From JBGRQB01 sp041725875 (GTDB lineage Bacteria; Bacteroidota; Ignavibacteria; Ignavibacteriales; Melioribacteraceae), in the NCBI GenBank assembly GCA_041725875.1, contig JBGRQB010000029.1, positions 1 to 31,610 of the forward strand: 31,610 nt of DNA. The letters run 5' to 3'. Each line of letters opens with the position of its first letter. Positions within the stretch are counted from its first letter, which is position 1. The translations under genes and the position numbers were made by a program. The notes under the pieces were generated by a model, which saw only the letters and a program-made list of their open reading frames with translations, did not search any database and was not told where the DNA came from. Shown here one piece after another: positions 14,731 to 22,656 of this stretch.

Positions 14731-15966
14731 TTAGTTTTTTCTTAAAACTGCATAAAAAAGCACAATTGGTATTATCAGAACCGAAGAGATAATAAGCGCC
14801 GCCGGAACAGAATAAGCAGAAGCAATTAAGCCGAGCAGCGGACCACCTATTATTTGTCCAACCTGATCTGTTTGTCCGCCCATAGATAAAACAGTTGCGC
14901 GAACTTCCGAGTTTTCAATTTTTTGGTTCATTATAATATTCTGAATTGATGCTGTTGTATTGCGCATTGCCTGCGCGCACCAGAATGAGGCAATTGCCAG
15001 ATAAAAATTACCTGTAAATGCAAAAAAGAAAATAGAACCGCTGATTAACAGATTTACAACACTTTGTATTCCAATTAAAATTCGGTGATCATTTTTTTCC
15101 AGATTTTTCTTTATGATTTCCACAATTGTAAGATTTATAATAATTGCGCCAAACTGGAAAACTGCAAACCAGTAAATTGGATTTATTTCATCTGAAAAAG
15201 GAAGTGATAATTCTTCCCAAAACCGGAAAGCCCATAACCTGTCGAAACCTTCGCTATACAAACCGGTTATGAGAGAAATAACAATAAGAATAATCAGAAA
15301 TTTCTTACCCCGAATTTCTTTAACTCCATTTTGGAAAGTATTTTTCATTTGTTTAAAAGCGTTATAATTGCCCGGAGTTTGTTTTTTGAATTTTGTTTCA
15401 GGCATAAAGATCCAGATTGCAGCAGCAAATAAAATAAAACTTACTCCGCTTAAAATAACCGGAAAATTCACCTGAATACCTGCCAGAAAGACACTCAAAA
15501 TTATAGCAGCAAAAGTTGCTATTTGTCTGATTTGCAAACCTTTCAAAATTACTTTATCAACAGCTTTTCCTTCAAGCTCATCATTAAGCCAGGCAATATC
15601 TGCACCAGATAAAAATGTTGCGCCAATTCCCCAAATTACCTGAGCCAGAGCAACTGCAATAAAAACAGGGAAAAACCCTTCAATAAAAAGTCCGGCTCCC
15701 ATAACAAGCAATCCAATAAACAGCGAAAGTTTTCTGCTGTAATTATCTGCAATTATTCCGGTTGGAACTTCAAACAGAAAACAGGCTGCTTCCAGAATGG
15801 TTCCTGTAAGAACCAACTGAAACGGAGTCATTTTCACCATTTCAATATGATAAACGCTATAGACTGTTGTCATTAGTGTAAAACTGAAAGCAAATGCGAT
15901 TGAGTATAGAAAATATGAATTTACAGGAGTGAGTTGAATTCCGGAATTGAAAAGTTTTTTTATCAT
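14731..15966 (-). CDS. Major facilitator superfamily permease
   Basis: The 411-residue protein has about 12 hydrophobic segments and a recognisable MFS motif A in the loop after TM2 (GIIADNYSRKLSLFIG, about residues 70-85). A second-half loop with TVLSMGGQTDQVGQIIGGPLLG resembles antiporter-type motifs in drug-efflux MFS proteins. The substrate cannot be predicted; a drug or metabolite exporter is likely. The ATG at 15966 follows GGGGGAT. A terminator lies between it and the upstream rseP, so it has a separate transcript or depends on read-through. Confidence 0.88.
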   Translation of the reverse strand: MIKKLFNSGIQLTPVNSYFLYSIAFAFSFTLMTTVYSVYHIEMVKMTPFQLVLTGTILEAACFLFEVPTGIIADNYSRKLSLFIGLLVMGAGLFIEGFFPVFIAVALAQVIWGIGATFLSGADIAWLNDELEGKAVDKVILKGLQIRQIATFAAIILSVFLAGIQVNFPVILSGVSFILFAAAIWIFMPETKFKKQTPGNYNAFKQMKNTFQNGVKEIRGKKFLIILIVISLITGLYSEGFDRLWAFRFWEELSLPFSDEINPIYWFAVFQFGAIIINLTIVEIIKKNLEKNDHRILIGIQSVVNLLISGSIFFFAFTGNFYLAIASFWCAQAMRNTTASIQNIIMNQKIENSEVRATVLSMGGQTDQVGQIIGGPLLGLIASAYSVPAALIISSVLIIPIVLFYAVLRKN

Positions 15967-15975
15967 TTATCCCCC

Positions 15976-16006
15976 ACAAAAAGAAAAGGGACTGACCGAC
16001 AGTCCC
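15976..16006 (-). terminator. Terminator after rseP
   Basis: On the minus strand GGGACTG (16006-16000), loop TCGGT, CAGTCCC (15994-15988), then TTTTCTTTTT. Perfect 7-bp GC-rich stem. Confidence 0.9.
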
Positions 16007-16017
16007 CCGTAAAAAAC

Positions 16018-17373
16018 TTAAAAAGCTCTTAAAATATCGCTGTATATAATAAACGCCATTAGCGCAAGAAGAATTACAAAACCTACATTTTGAACTGCAA
16101 TCTTCATTTTAAGCGGTAATTCGCGTCTCATAATTCCTTCAATTAAGATAATTAAAAAGTGCCCGCCATCCAGTGCAGGAAAAGGGAATATATTAATTAA
16201 TGCCAAACTGAGACTCAGTTGTGCGAGGAAGAAAAGGAAATCTACCAGACCGGAATCAGCAGATTTTGCCGCAAACTGTGCTATGCGAATCGGTCCGCCA
16301 AAGGCTTCGCCAAACTCAATATCGCCGGCAAAAACTTTTTTAACAAAATAGCCTGTAAGTCCGACTATCCGCACCATATAATCGGCACTTTTTTCAACTG
16401 ATTCGAAAAATCCAAAAGTTTTATATTCAAATGGACCGTTATATGCATTAAATAATTGTACACCGAGCAATCCGTTCATATCTGGTTTTGCTGAAACTAC
16501 AAGAGTATCCTGTCCTCTGAGAATAGCAACATCAACTTCGGAATCTGAATTAGCTTTTATCACTTTTCTTGCATCTTCGTCGGTTCCGATTACATTTCCT
16601 TCAATAGAAAGGAAGATATCACCTTCCTGAATTCCGGCAACTTCCGCAGGAGAATCTTTTACAACTTTAAGAATTGAAACTGCCGAAGGCGCGGCCGGAA
16701 GATACATTCTGGCTCCCTCTTTATCAGTCATCATATCCTGCGTGATATCAAGATTAATGGTTGAGCCGTCTCTGTTTAGCACAAGTGAAAATGTCGGAGT
16801 TTTTTCATCAGATAATATTGCAGCAACTTCCTGCCAGTTTGATGTTTTAACGTTGTTGATTGATTCTATTTTATCTCCGGTAACCAGACCTGCTTTTGAA
16901 GCAAGAGATTCAGCTCTTAACGATCCAATTTCTGTGGAGTTCCAGATTTTATCACCTTTGAAAAAGAACATTCCCCAGAAAATTGCAAGTGTAAGAATAA
17001 GGTTCATTATTACACCGGCAGAAATTACAAACAATTTCTGGAATGTATTTTTAGATCTGAATTCCCAGGATTCCGGTTCTTTTGAAGCAAATTCTGTATC
17101 AAAACTTTCATCTATCATTCCGGCAATTTTTACATATCCGCCAAAAGGAAGCAGACTCAAACGATAATCTGTATGTCCGTTTAACTCCAATTCATCAGGC
17201 AGATCACCAAAAGTAAAACCGTTTATTTTATTCCATCCGAGTAATCTTTTTCCAAAACCGATTGCAAAAACGTCGGTTCTGATTTTACACATACGTGCTG
17301 CTATAAAATGACCAAACTCGTGGACGAAAACCAAAATACCAATAGTGATAAGAAAATATATAAAATAACTCAT
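16018..17373 (-). CDS. rseP: RIP metalloprotease RseP (site-2 protease)
   Basis: This inner-membrane zinc protease cuts transmembrane anti-sigma factors or signal peptides within the membrane. The 451 residues include the zinc motif HEFGH (His18-His22) in the first membrane segment, two periplasmic PDZ domains (about 135-215 and 220-300: PAEVAGIQEGDIFLSIEG), and the third zinc ligand in FPALDGGH (Asp402). It starts four bases after the dxr stop, the common dxr-rseP pairing. No sigma-E or anti-sigma gene is seen nearby, so its substrate here is unknown. Confidence 0.95.
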   Translation of the reverse strand: MSYFIYFLITIGILVFVHEFGHFIAARMCKIRTDVFAIGFGKRLLGWNKINGFTFGDLPDELELNGHTDYRLSLLPFGGYVKIAGMIDESFDTEFASKEPESWEFRSKNTFQKLFVISAGVIMNLILTLAIFWGMFFFKGDKIWNSTEIGSLRAESLASKAGLVTGDKIESINNVKTSNWQEVAAILSDEKTPTFSLVLNRDGSTINLDITQDMMTDKEGARMYLPAAPSAVSILKVVKDSPAEVAGIQEGDIFLSIEGNVIGTDEDARKVIKANSDSEVDVAILRGQDTLVVSAKPDMNGLLGVQLFNAYNGPFEYKTFGFFESVEKSADYMVRIVGLTGYFVKKVFAGDIEFGEAFGGPIRIAQFAAKSADSGLVDFLFFLAQLSLSLALINIFPFPALDGGHFLIILIEGIMRRELPLKMKIAVQNVGFVILLALMAFIIYSDILRAF

Positions 17374-17377
17374 TCGG

Positions 17378-18529
17378 TTAATCTCTCCATTTCGAATTTC
17401 TTAAATATTCCCTGGTTTGACGATCGGAATAAAAAATTGTTTCCAGATCGGGATTTTGAATAATCTCTACATTTTCGAGAGAGTCTTCAATAATTTCAGG
17501 AATGTTCGTAAATTTTATTTTTCCGTTTAAAAACCAGTCAACGGCCACTTCATTTGCCGCATTAAGTGTACAAGCCGCTGTTCCGCCTTGTTCCATAACA
17601 TCGTAAGCAAGTTTAAGGCAGCGGAATTTTTCCATATCAGGTTTTATAAAAGTAAGGTTCTGCAGTTTAAAGAAATCCGTCTCAACAAAATTACTGCTTA
17701 ATCTTTCAGGATAAGTTATTGCATATTGAATAGGAAGTTTCATATCGGGCAGACTAAGCTGCGCTTTGATAGAACAATCAACAAATTCCACCATTGAGTG
17801 AATTATTGACTGCGGATGAACAACCACATCTATTTTTTCTTTTGGAAGGTTAAACAGCCAGTGAGCTTCAATTACTTCGAGTCCCTTATTCATCATAGTT
17901 GCGGAATCAATTGTAATTTTACTTCCCATTTTCCAGTTGGGATGATTAAGCGCATCTTCAATTGTTACATTTTCAAGTTCTTCCAGACTTCTGGCAAGGA
18001 AGGGACCGCCAGAGGCTGTAACAATCAGCTTTTTTATTTCATTGCTGTTTTCACCAACCAGACATTGAAAAATTGCACTATGTTCCGAATCAACCGGAAT
18101 CATTTCGGAGTTATATTCTTTTAGAAGATTATTTATTATCTCTCCTGCAACAACAAGCGTCTCCTTATTTGCAAGAGCAATTCTTTTCCCGAGTTTTATT
18201 GCTTCAATGGTAGGTGCTAATCCGGAAAACCCGACAAGCGCATTTACAAAAATATCGTAATCGCTTTCTCTTGAAACTTCAATTAAAGCTTCGGAACCGG
18301 TTAAAATTTTACAATCTCCGGTTGAACGGGTTTTAAGAATTTCAGCTTTTTCAGGATCTATAACAACTGCAACTGAGGGTTTGAATTTTTTAATCTGGGT
18401 TTCGAGAAGGTCAATATTTCTGTAAGTACTTAAAACTTCTATTTTGTAACGATCTGAAAATTCATCTACAACGTTTAAAGTATTTACCCCAATTGAACCT
18501 GTTGAACCCAATACAAGTAATTTTTTCAT
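17378..18529 (-). CDS. dxr: 1-deoxy-D-xylulose 5-phosphate reductoisomerase
   Basis: Dxr converts DXP to 2-C-methyl-D-erythritol 4-phosphate with NADPH, the committed step of the non-mevalonate isoprenoid pathway. GSTGSIGVNTL near the N-terminus binds NADPH; ANKETLVVAGE and VDSEHSAIFQ are family signatures, with the metal-binding Asp-Ser-Glu in the latter; NHPNWKMGSKITIDSATMMNKGLE is the substrate loop. 383 residues is the family length. The gene is followed after four bases by rseP. No Shine-Dalgarno is visible upstream. Confidence 0.96.
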   Translation of the reverse strand: MKKLLVLGSTGSIGVNTLNVVDEFSDRYKIEVLSTYRNIDLLETQIKKFKPSVAVVIDPEKAEILKTRSTGDCKILTGSEALIEVSRESDYDIFVNALVGFSGLAPTIEAIKLGKRIALANKETLVVAGEIINNLLKEYNSEMIPVDSEHSAIFQCLVGENSNEIKKLIVTASGGPFLARSLEELENVTIEDALNHPNWKMGSKITIDSATMMNKGLEVIEAHWLFNLPKEKIDVVVHPQSIIHSMVEFVDCSIKAQLSLPDMKLPIQYAITYPERLSSNFVETDFFKLQNLTFIKPDMEKFRCLKLAYDVMEQGGTAACTLNAANEVAVDWFLNGKIKFTNIPEIIEDSLENVEIIQNPDLETIFYSDRQTREYLRNSKWRD

Positions 18530-18616
18530 AAATTAAATTTAATCGGCTGATTTCTGTAATTATTTTTAAACTGACTAAGATAAGTAAAAAAAAGAAAATA
18601 TGTATTTGCGCCGCAG

Positions 18617-19342
18617 TTAATCGAGAAATGACCTGAACATTTTTTCAAGATGTCCAAAATCTTTTTCATCTATGGTAAATGTTACAAAGTCGGCAAAATT
18701 ATTCAGCACAACAACAGCGTTAATACTTGTGTCTCTTCTTTCAAGATCTGCAATTTTAGCAGCAACATTCTGGTTTACTTTTTGAATATCTTCATATATT
18801 TTCATTAAGCCTTTCAACTCCCAATCGGGAGTTTGATTGTTTTTACTTCTGAAATATTGCGCAAGCAGATACATTGACATTACTCTGAATTCGGTTTCTT
18901 CCAGCGAAGCAAAAGGAAGGTGAAAGCGCACCATTGGTTTCATTTTTTCAAGATGAGGGCATCCGCTGGTTGCCATTAAAATTCCGATAATGCTGCTTAC
19001 TCCAACCTGAACCGAAGTTTTTTTGGCATATTGCCTTTCAGTTGAAAGCACATAAATTTTTGATTCTTCGTAAGAGGGAGTGTTGGTAAAAAACTCAATA
19101 ATGTCGCTTAAGTTCATTGCAACGGGACAGTGACTTTGAGGAGATTTATTTAACGGACAATGCTCACAGGAAAAGTTTTCAAATTTAGTCCAGTCAGGAT
19201 ATTCTTTTTCAGCTCTGATAATATTTAACGATTCGGAATCGAGTTTTATTTCAAACGTTTTTTCCGTTCCGTCTGTGAAAACAAATTTATAAACATACTT
19301 CAGAATGTCTTTTTCATTTTCCATCTGCATTGCCATTTCCAT
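18617..19342 (-). CDS. Conserved protein with CxxCP/HCP/GCP cysteine motifs (DUF6901-like)
   Basis: I recognise this only as a conserved family that I recall as DUF6901; no function is known to me. The 241 residues begin with a beta-rich segment (YKFVFTDGTEKTFEIKLD), then FSCEHCPLNKSPQSHCPVAMNLSDII (about 58-83), a central KKTSVQVGVSSIIGILMATSGCPHLEKMKPMVRFHLPF (about 110-147) and a helical C-terminal half. The conserved Cys residues (CxxCP, HCP, GCP) look suited to metal binding or redox chemistry (inference). Several in-frame ATGs cluster at the start (MEMAMQMEN), so the exact start is uncertain. Neighbours are a flavoenzyme gene upstream, separated by a terminator, and dxr downstream. Confidence 0.8.
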   Translation of the reverse strand: MEMAMQMENEKDILKYVYKFVFTDGTEKTFEIKLDSESLNIIRAEKEYPDWTKFENFSCEHCPLNKSPQSHCPVAMNLSDIIEFFTNTPSYEESKIYVLSTERQYAKKTSVQVGVSSIIGILMATSGCPHLEKMKPMVRFHLPFASLEETEFRVMSMYLLAQYFRSKNNQTPDWELKGLMKIYEDIQKVNQNVAAKIADLERRDTSINAVVVLNNFADFVTFTIDEKDFGHLEKMFRSFLD

Positions 19343-19365
19343 TTTTGCCGTTCAGACAGCAAATT

Positions 19366-19410
19366 ACAAAAAAAGAATCAGAAATTACAATTAATATAAT
19401 CTCCGATTCT
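19366..19410 (-). terminator. Terminator after the FabK-like gene
   Basis: On the minus strand AGAATCGGAGA (19410-19400) pairs with TTTCTGATTCT (19384-19374) as 11 bp with two G-U wobbles, followed by a run of seven T. The wobbles fit minus-strand RNA only, which supports the orientation. Confidence 0.85.
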
Positions 19411-19420
19411 CTTTAAAATT

Positions 19421-20377
19421 TTAGCAGGAAACAGAATTATTTATTCTGCTGCTGGATTCTTTTATTTCATTCAGCATTTTTGCAAACAGTTCATCCACGG
19501 AAAGAAGGTCTTTAACAAGTCCGGCACTTTGTCCGGCTTCCATCATTCCTTCATCAAAATTTCCTTCAAACATACCGGCCATTTCTTTCTTTTTACCTAA
19601 AAGAGTTCTTAATCTTTCTTCGTCGGCTCCGGCAATTTCAGATTGCATTATTTTTTCGGTAAATGGCGATTTGATAACTCTTGCCATTCCTACTTTTTTC
19701 AAAATAAGCATAGTTGCATTATCACCGGCTTCTATAACTTTATCTTTGTAAAGCTGGTGCATACTCGATTCTTTTGTGGCTGCAAATGCAGTTCCTATCT
19801 GAACGCCTTCTGCGCCAAGAGCAAGTGAAGCAAGTATCTGCTGACCGGAAGCAATTCCGCCTGCTGCAATAACCGGAATATTAACAGCATCAACAAGTTG
19901 AGGAATAAGAGAAAGAGTTGTTGTTTCGTCCAGACCGTTATGTCCGCCCGCTTCAACACCTTCGCCAACAATTGCATCACATTCAACGCTTTCAGCTTTT
20001 TTTGCAAATTTTACCGAAGCAACAACATGTACAACTTTTGCACCTGATGATTTAAGTTGCTCAATAAATTTTCCCGGGTGTCCGGCAGCTGTAAAAACAA
20101 CTTTTACTCCCGCTTTTGTAACAACATCTATTAAATCAGCAGCATCACCTCTTAACAAGGGAACGTTTACGCCAAACGGATTTGAAGTTGCAGCTTTACA
20201 TTTATTTATGTGTTCTTCAAGCAGTTCCGGTTTCATTGATCCCGCGCCAATTAATCCTAAACCGCCGTTGTTAGAAACAACAGAAGCAAGTTTCCATCCG
20301 GCAGCCCAAACCATTCCACCTTGAATAATCGGATATCTTATATTTAGCAGTTCGGTTATTTTTGTGTTTATATTCAT
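19421..20377 (-). CDS. FMN-dependent FabK / nitronate monooxygenase-like oxidoreductase
   Basis: The 318-residue TIM-barrel flavoprotein begins NINTKITELLNIRYPIIQGGMVWAAG, closely like FabK (enoyl-ACP reductase II), and contains VGEGVEAGGHNG and IPVIAAGGIASGQQI, the FMN-binding signatures shared with nitronate monooxygenase. The C-terminal EGNFDEGMMEAGQSAGLV also resembles FabK. FabK would do the last reduction of fatty acid elongation; NMO would detoxify alkyl nitronates. Sequence alone does not settle it and no fab genes are adjacent. The ATG at 20377 follows GGAG with good spacing; an upstream start would add 19 unlikely residues. Confidence 0.88.
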   Translation of the reverse strand: MNINTKITELLNIRYPIIQGGMVWAAGWKLASVVSNNGGLGLIGAGSMKPELLEEHINKCKAATSNPFGVNVPLLRGDAADLIDVVTKAGVKVVFTAAGHPGKFIEQLKSSGAKVVHVVASVKFAKKAESVECDAIVGEGVEAGGHNGLDETTTLSLIPQLVDAVNIPVIAAGGIASGQQILASLALGAEGVQIGTAFAATKESSMHQLYKDKVIEAGDNATMLILKKVGMARVIKSPFTEKIMQSEIAGADEERLRTLLGKKKEMAGMFEGNFDEGMMEAGQSAGLVKDLLSVDELFAKMLNEIKESSSRINNSVSC

Positions 20378-20412
20378 TAAAACTCCATTTTGATTTACAT
20401 CATAAAAATAAA

Positions 20413-20428
20413 TATCACAATGGTGATA
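20413..20428. promoter_or_regulatory. Inverted repeat in a divergent promoter region
   Basis: TATCAC-AATG-GTGATA is a perfect 6-bp inverted repeat with a 4-base centre, 36 bases upstream of the flavoenzyme gene and 75 bases before the nucleotidyltransferase. Its size and place suit a dimeric regulator; none can be assigned. Confidence 0.4.
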
Positions 20429-20502
20429 ATCCATTATAATTGATAATAGCTCATCTTTTAGTTAAGTTTATTTGTTATTTCTAAAAATATTTGAGAATTA
20501 TT

Positions 20503-21480
20503 ATGCGGGCTGTAATTCCAGTTGCCGGATTCGGAAAAAGATTAAAACCACACACATATTCCTGGCCAAAAGTTTTACTTAATGTAGGGGGCAAACCTAT
20601 ACTTGGTCATATTCTCGATAAGCTTCTTGAAGAAAATATTCACAAGGCAACTTTTATTATTGGACACCTTGGTGAAAAGATAAAAGAGTATGTTGAAAAA
20701 GAATATCCTTCGATAAGTGCTGATTTTGTTGAGCAGAAAGAGATGCTTGGTTTGGGACATGCAATTTATACTGCTATTCCTACTTTTGATGATGAAGAGA
20801 TTTTTATAATTCTCGGCGACACGGTTTTTGATGTTGATATTACAAATGTTTTCAAATCAAAAACAACTTCTCTCGGAGTTAAAACAGTTGAAGATCCGAG
20901 CAGATTTGGTGTTGCTGTAATGGATAACGGCAAAATTCTAAAACTTGTTGAAAAGCCTAAAACTCCAATCTCCAAACTTGCGCTTGTAGGACTCTACTAC
21001 ATTTCAAATGCAAAACTGCTTGCTGATTGTCTGGAAGAATTAGTGCAAAAAGAAATCCGTACAAATAATGAATTTCAATTAACCGATGCTCTTCAGATAA
21101 TGATTGAGCGCGGAGAAAATATAACAACATTTCCGGTAGAAGGCTGGTATGATTGCGGTAAACCGGAAACATTACTTTCTACAAATAAGTTTTTATTATC
21201 CAAGAATAATAAAGACACTAATATTAATAATGTAATTATAAACCCTCCTGTATTTATTTCCGATAATGCAGATGTCAAAAACTGTGTTATTGGTCCTTAC
21301 ACAACAATTGCCGAAAACTGTAAAATAGAAAACAGCATTATTGTTAACTCTATAATCAGTGCAGAATCTTCTGTTGAAAAAACAATGTTAGAAAATTCTA
21401 TCATAGGCAACGGAACTGTTGTAAAAGGAAATTATAAAAGATTAAATGCAGGTGATTCATCCGAAATAGAATTATTTTAA
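20503..21480 (+). CDS. Sugar-phosphate nucleotidyltransferase with C-terminal beta-helix
   Basis: The 325-residue enzyme probably transfers a nucleotidyl group from NTP to a sugar 1-phosphate (RfbA/GlmU/MurU superfamily). The nucleotide loop is PVAGFGKRLKPHTYSWPK near residues 5-22; ILGDTVFD supplies the metal Asp and GWYDCGKPETL a conserved later motif. Residues about 245-320 contain hexapeptide-like repeats (VKNCVIGPYTTIAENCKIENSIIVNSII), a left-handed beta-helix. ATG 20503 (MRAVIPVAG) is preferred to a TTG four codons upstream. It precedes metK by 18 bases on the same strand and may share its transcript; a functional link to S-adenosylmethionine is not evident. Confidence 0.88.
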   Translation: MRAVIPVAGFGKRLKPHTYSWPKVLLNVGGKPILGHILDKLLEENIHKATFIIGHLGEKIKEYVEKEYPSISADFVEQKEMLGLGHAIYTAIPTFDDEEIFIILGDTVFDVDITNVFKSKTTSLGVKTVEDPSRFGVAVMDNGKILKLVEKPKTPISKLALVGLYYISNAKLLADCLEELVQKEIRTNNEFQLTDALQIMIERGENITTFPVEGWYDCGKPETLLSTNKFLLSKNNKDTNINNVIINPPVFISDNADVKNCVIGPYTTIAENCKIENSIIVNSIISAESSVEKTMLENSIIGNGTVVKGNYKRLNAGDSSEIELF

Positions 21481-21498
21481 CATAAAAAGTGAGGTATA

Positions 21499-22641
21499 AT
21501 GTCATACTTATTTACATCTGAATCAGTTTCAGAGGGACATCCGGATAAAGTATGTGATCAGATTTCTGATGCTATACTAGACGCTATGCTTGCTCAAGAT
21601 CCTAACTCAAGAGTAGCTTGCGAAACTTTAACTACAACCGGACTTGTTTTAGTTGCCGGTGAAGTTACTACCGACGCCTGGATTGATATTCAGGACGTTG
21701 TAAGAAAAACCGTAGAAGAAATCGGTTATACTCAGGCTGACTATAAATTTGATTCTGAATCTTGTTCAGTTTTAAATGCTATTCATTCTCAATCACCTGA
21801 TATTGCAATGGGTGTTGATACCGGCGGTGCCGGCGATCAGGGAATTATGTTTGGTTATGCTTGCGATCAGACTCCAGAGTTAATGCCTATGCCAATAGTT
21901 TATTCTCACAAGTTGGTTAAAAAGCTTGCTGACGTAAGAAAATCAAAGAAAAACCCAATGCCTTATCTAAGACCAGATTCAAAATCTCAGGTAACTGTTG
22001 AATATGATGATAACGGCAAACCATTAAGAGTTGATACAATTGTTGTTTCTACTCAGCACGATGCAAAAGTTAAGCAGTCAAAAATTAAAAAAGATATTAT
22101 CGAATATGTTATAAAGCCGATTATTCCTGCAAAATATCTTGATAAAAACACTAAATATTATGTTAACCCTACTGGTCGCTTTGAAATTGGCGGTCCTCAC
22201 GGAGATGCAGGTTTAACAGGAAGAAAAATCATTGTAGATACTTACGGCGGATGGGCTCCTCACGGTGGCGGCGCATTCTCAGGTAAAGATCCTTCTAAAG
22301 TTGACAGAAGTGCTACTTACGCTGCACGTTATGTTGCTAAAAACGTTGTTGGTGCAAAACTTGCAAAAGAATGTATGGTACAGCTTGCTTATGCAATTGG
22401 TGTTGCTGAACCAGTATCAATTTATGTTGATACAAAAGGCACCGGAAAAATTTCTGATAAAGAAATTTCAGAAATGATTAAAAAAGAAGTTGATCTTACT
22501 CCTAAAGGAATTATTGAAAAGTTAGATCTTAAAAAGCCAATCTACAGAAAATCAGCTGCTTACGGTCACTTTGGCAGAAAAGAATTCAGCTGGGAAAACC
22601 TTGATTTGGTTCCTGCTTTCAAAAAATACTTAAACAAATAA
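21499..22641 (+). CDS. metK: S-adenosylmethionine synthetase
   Basis: MetK makes S-adenosylmethionine from methionine and ATP. The 380 residues contain GHPDKVCDQISDAILD, GAGDQGIMFGYA (the ATP-binding hexapeptide region) and GGGAFSGKDPSKVDRSA (the phosphate loop), all family signatures. GAGG sits seven bases before ATG. ahcY begins 15 bases downstream, so synthesis of SAM and removal of its by-product SAH are co-expressed. I see no SAM or SAH riboswitch in the short gaps around this gene. Confidence 0.97.
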   Translation: MSYLFTSESVSEGHPDKVCDQISDAILDAMLAQDPNSRVACETLTTTGLVLVAGEVTTDAWIDIQDVVRKTVEEIGYTQADYKFDSESCSVLNAIHSQSPDIAMGVDTGGAGDQGIMFGYACDQTPELMPMPIVYSHKLVKKLADVRKSKKNPMPYLRPDSKSQVTVEYDDNGKPLRVDTIVVSTQHDAKVKQSKIKKDIIEYVIKPIIPAKYLDKNTKYYVNPTGRFEIGGPHGDAGLTGRKIIVDTYGGWAPHGGGAFSGKDPSKVDRSATYAARYVAKNVVGAKLAKECMVQLAYAIGVAEPVSIYVDTKGTGKISDKEISEMIKKEVDLTPKGIIEKLDLKKPIYRKSAAYGHFGRKEFSWENLDLVPAFKKYLNK

Positions 22642-22656
22642 GAAATGAGGTAACAA

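Noticed and set aside
18530..18616. Promoter or terminator between dxr and the upstream unknown gene
   Set aside because: Sequence is AT-rich but I found neither a stable hairpin nor a convincing promoter box.
21481..21498. Possible SAM or SAH riboswitch before metK or ahcY
   Set aside because: The gaps are only 15-18 bases and no conserved aptamer segments are present upstream of the nucleotidyltransferase either.
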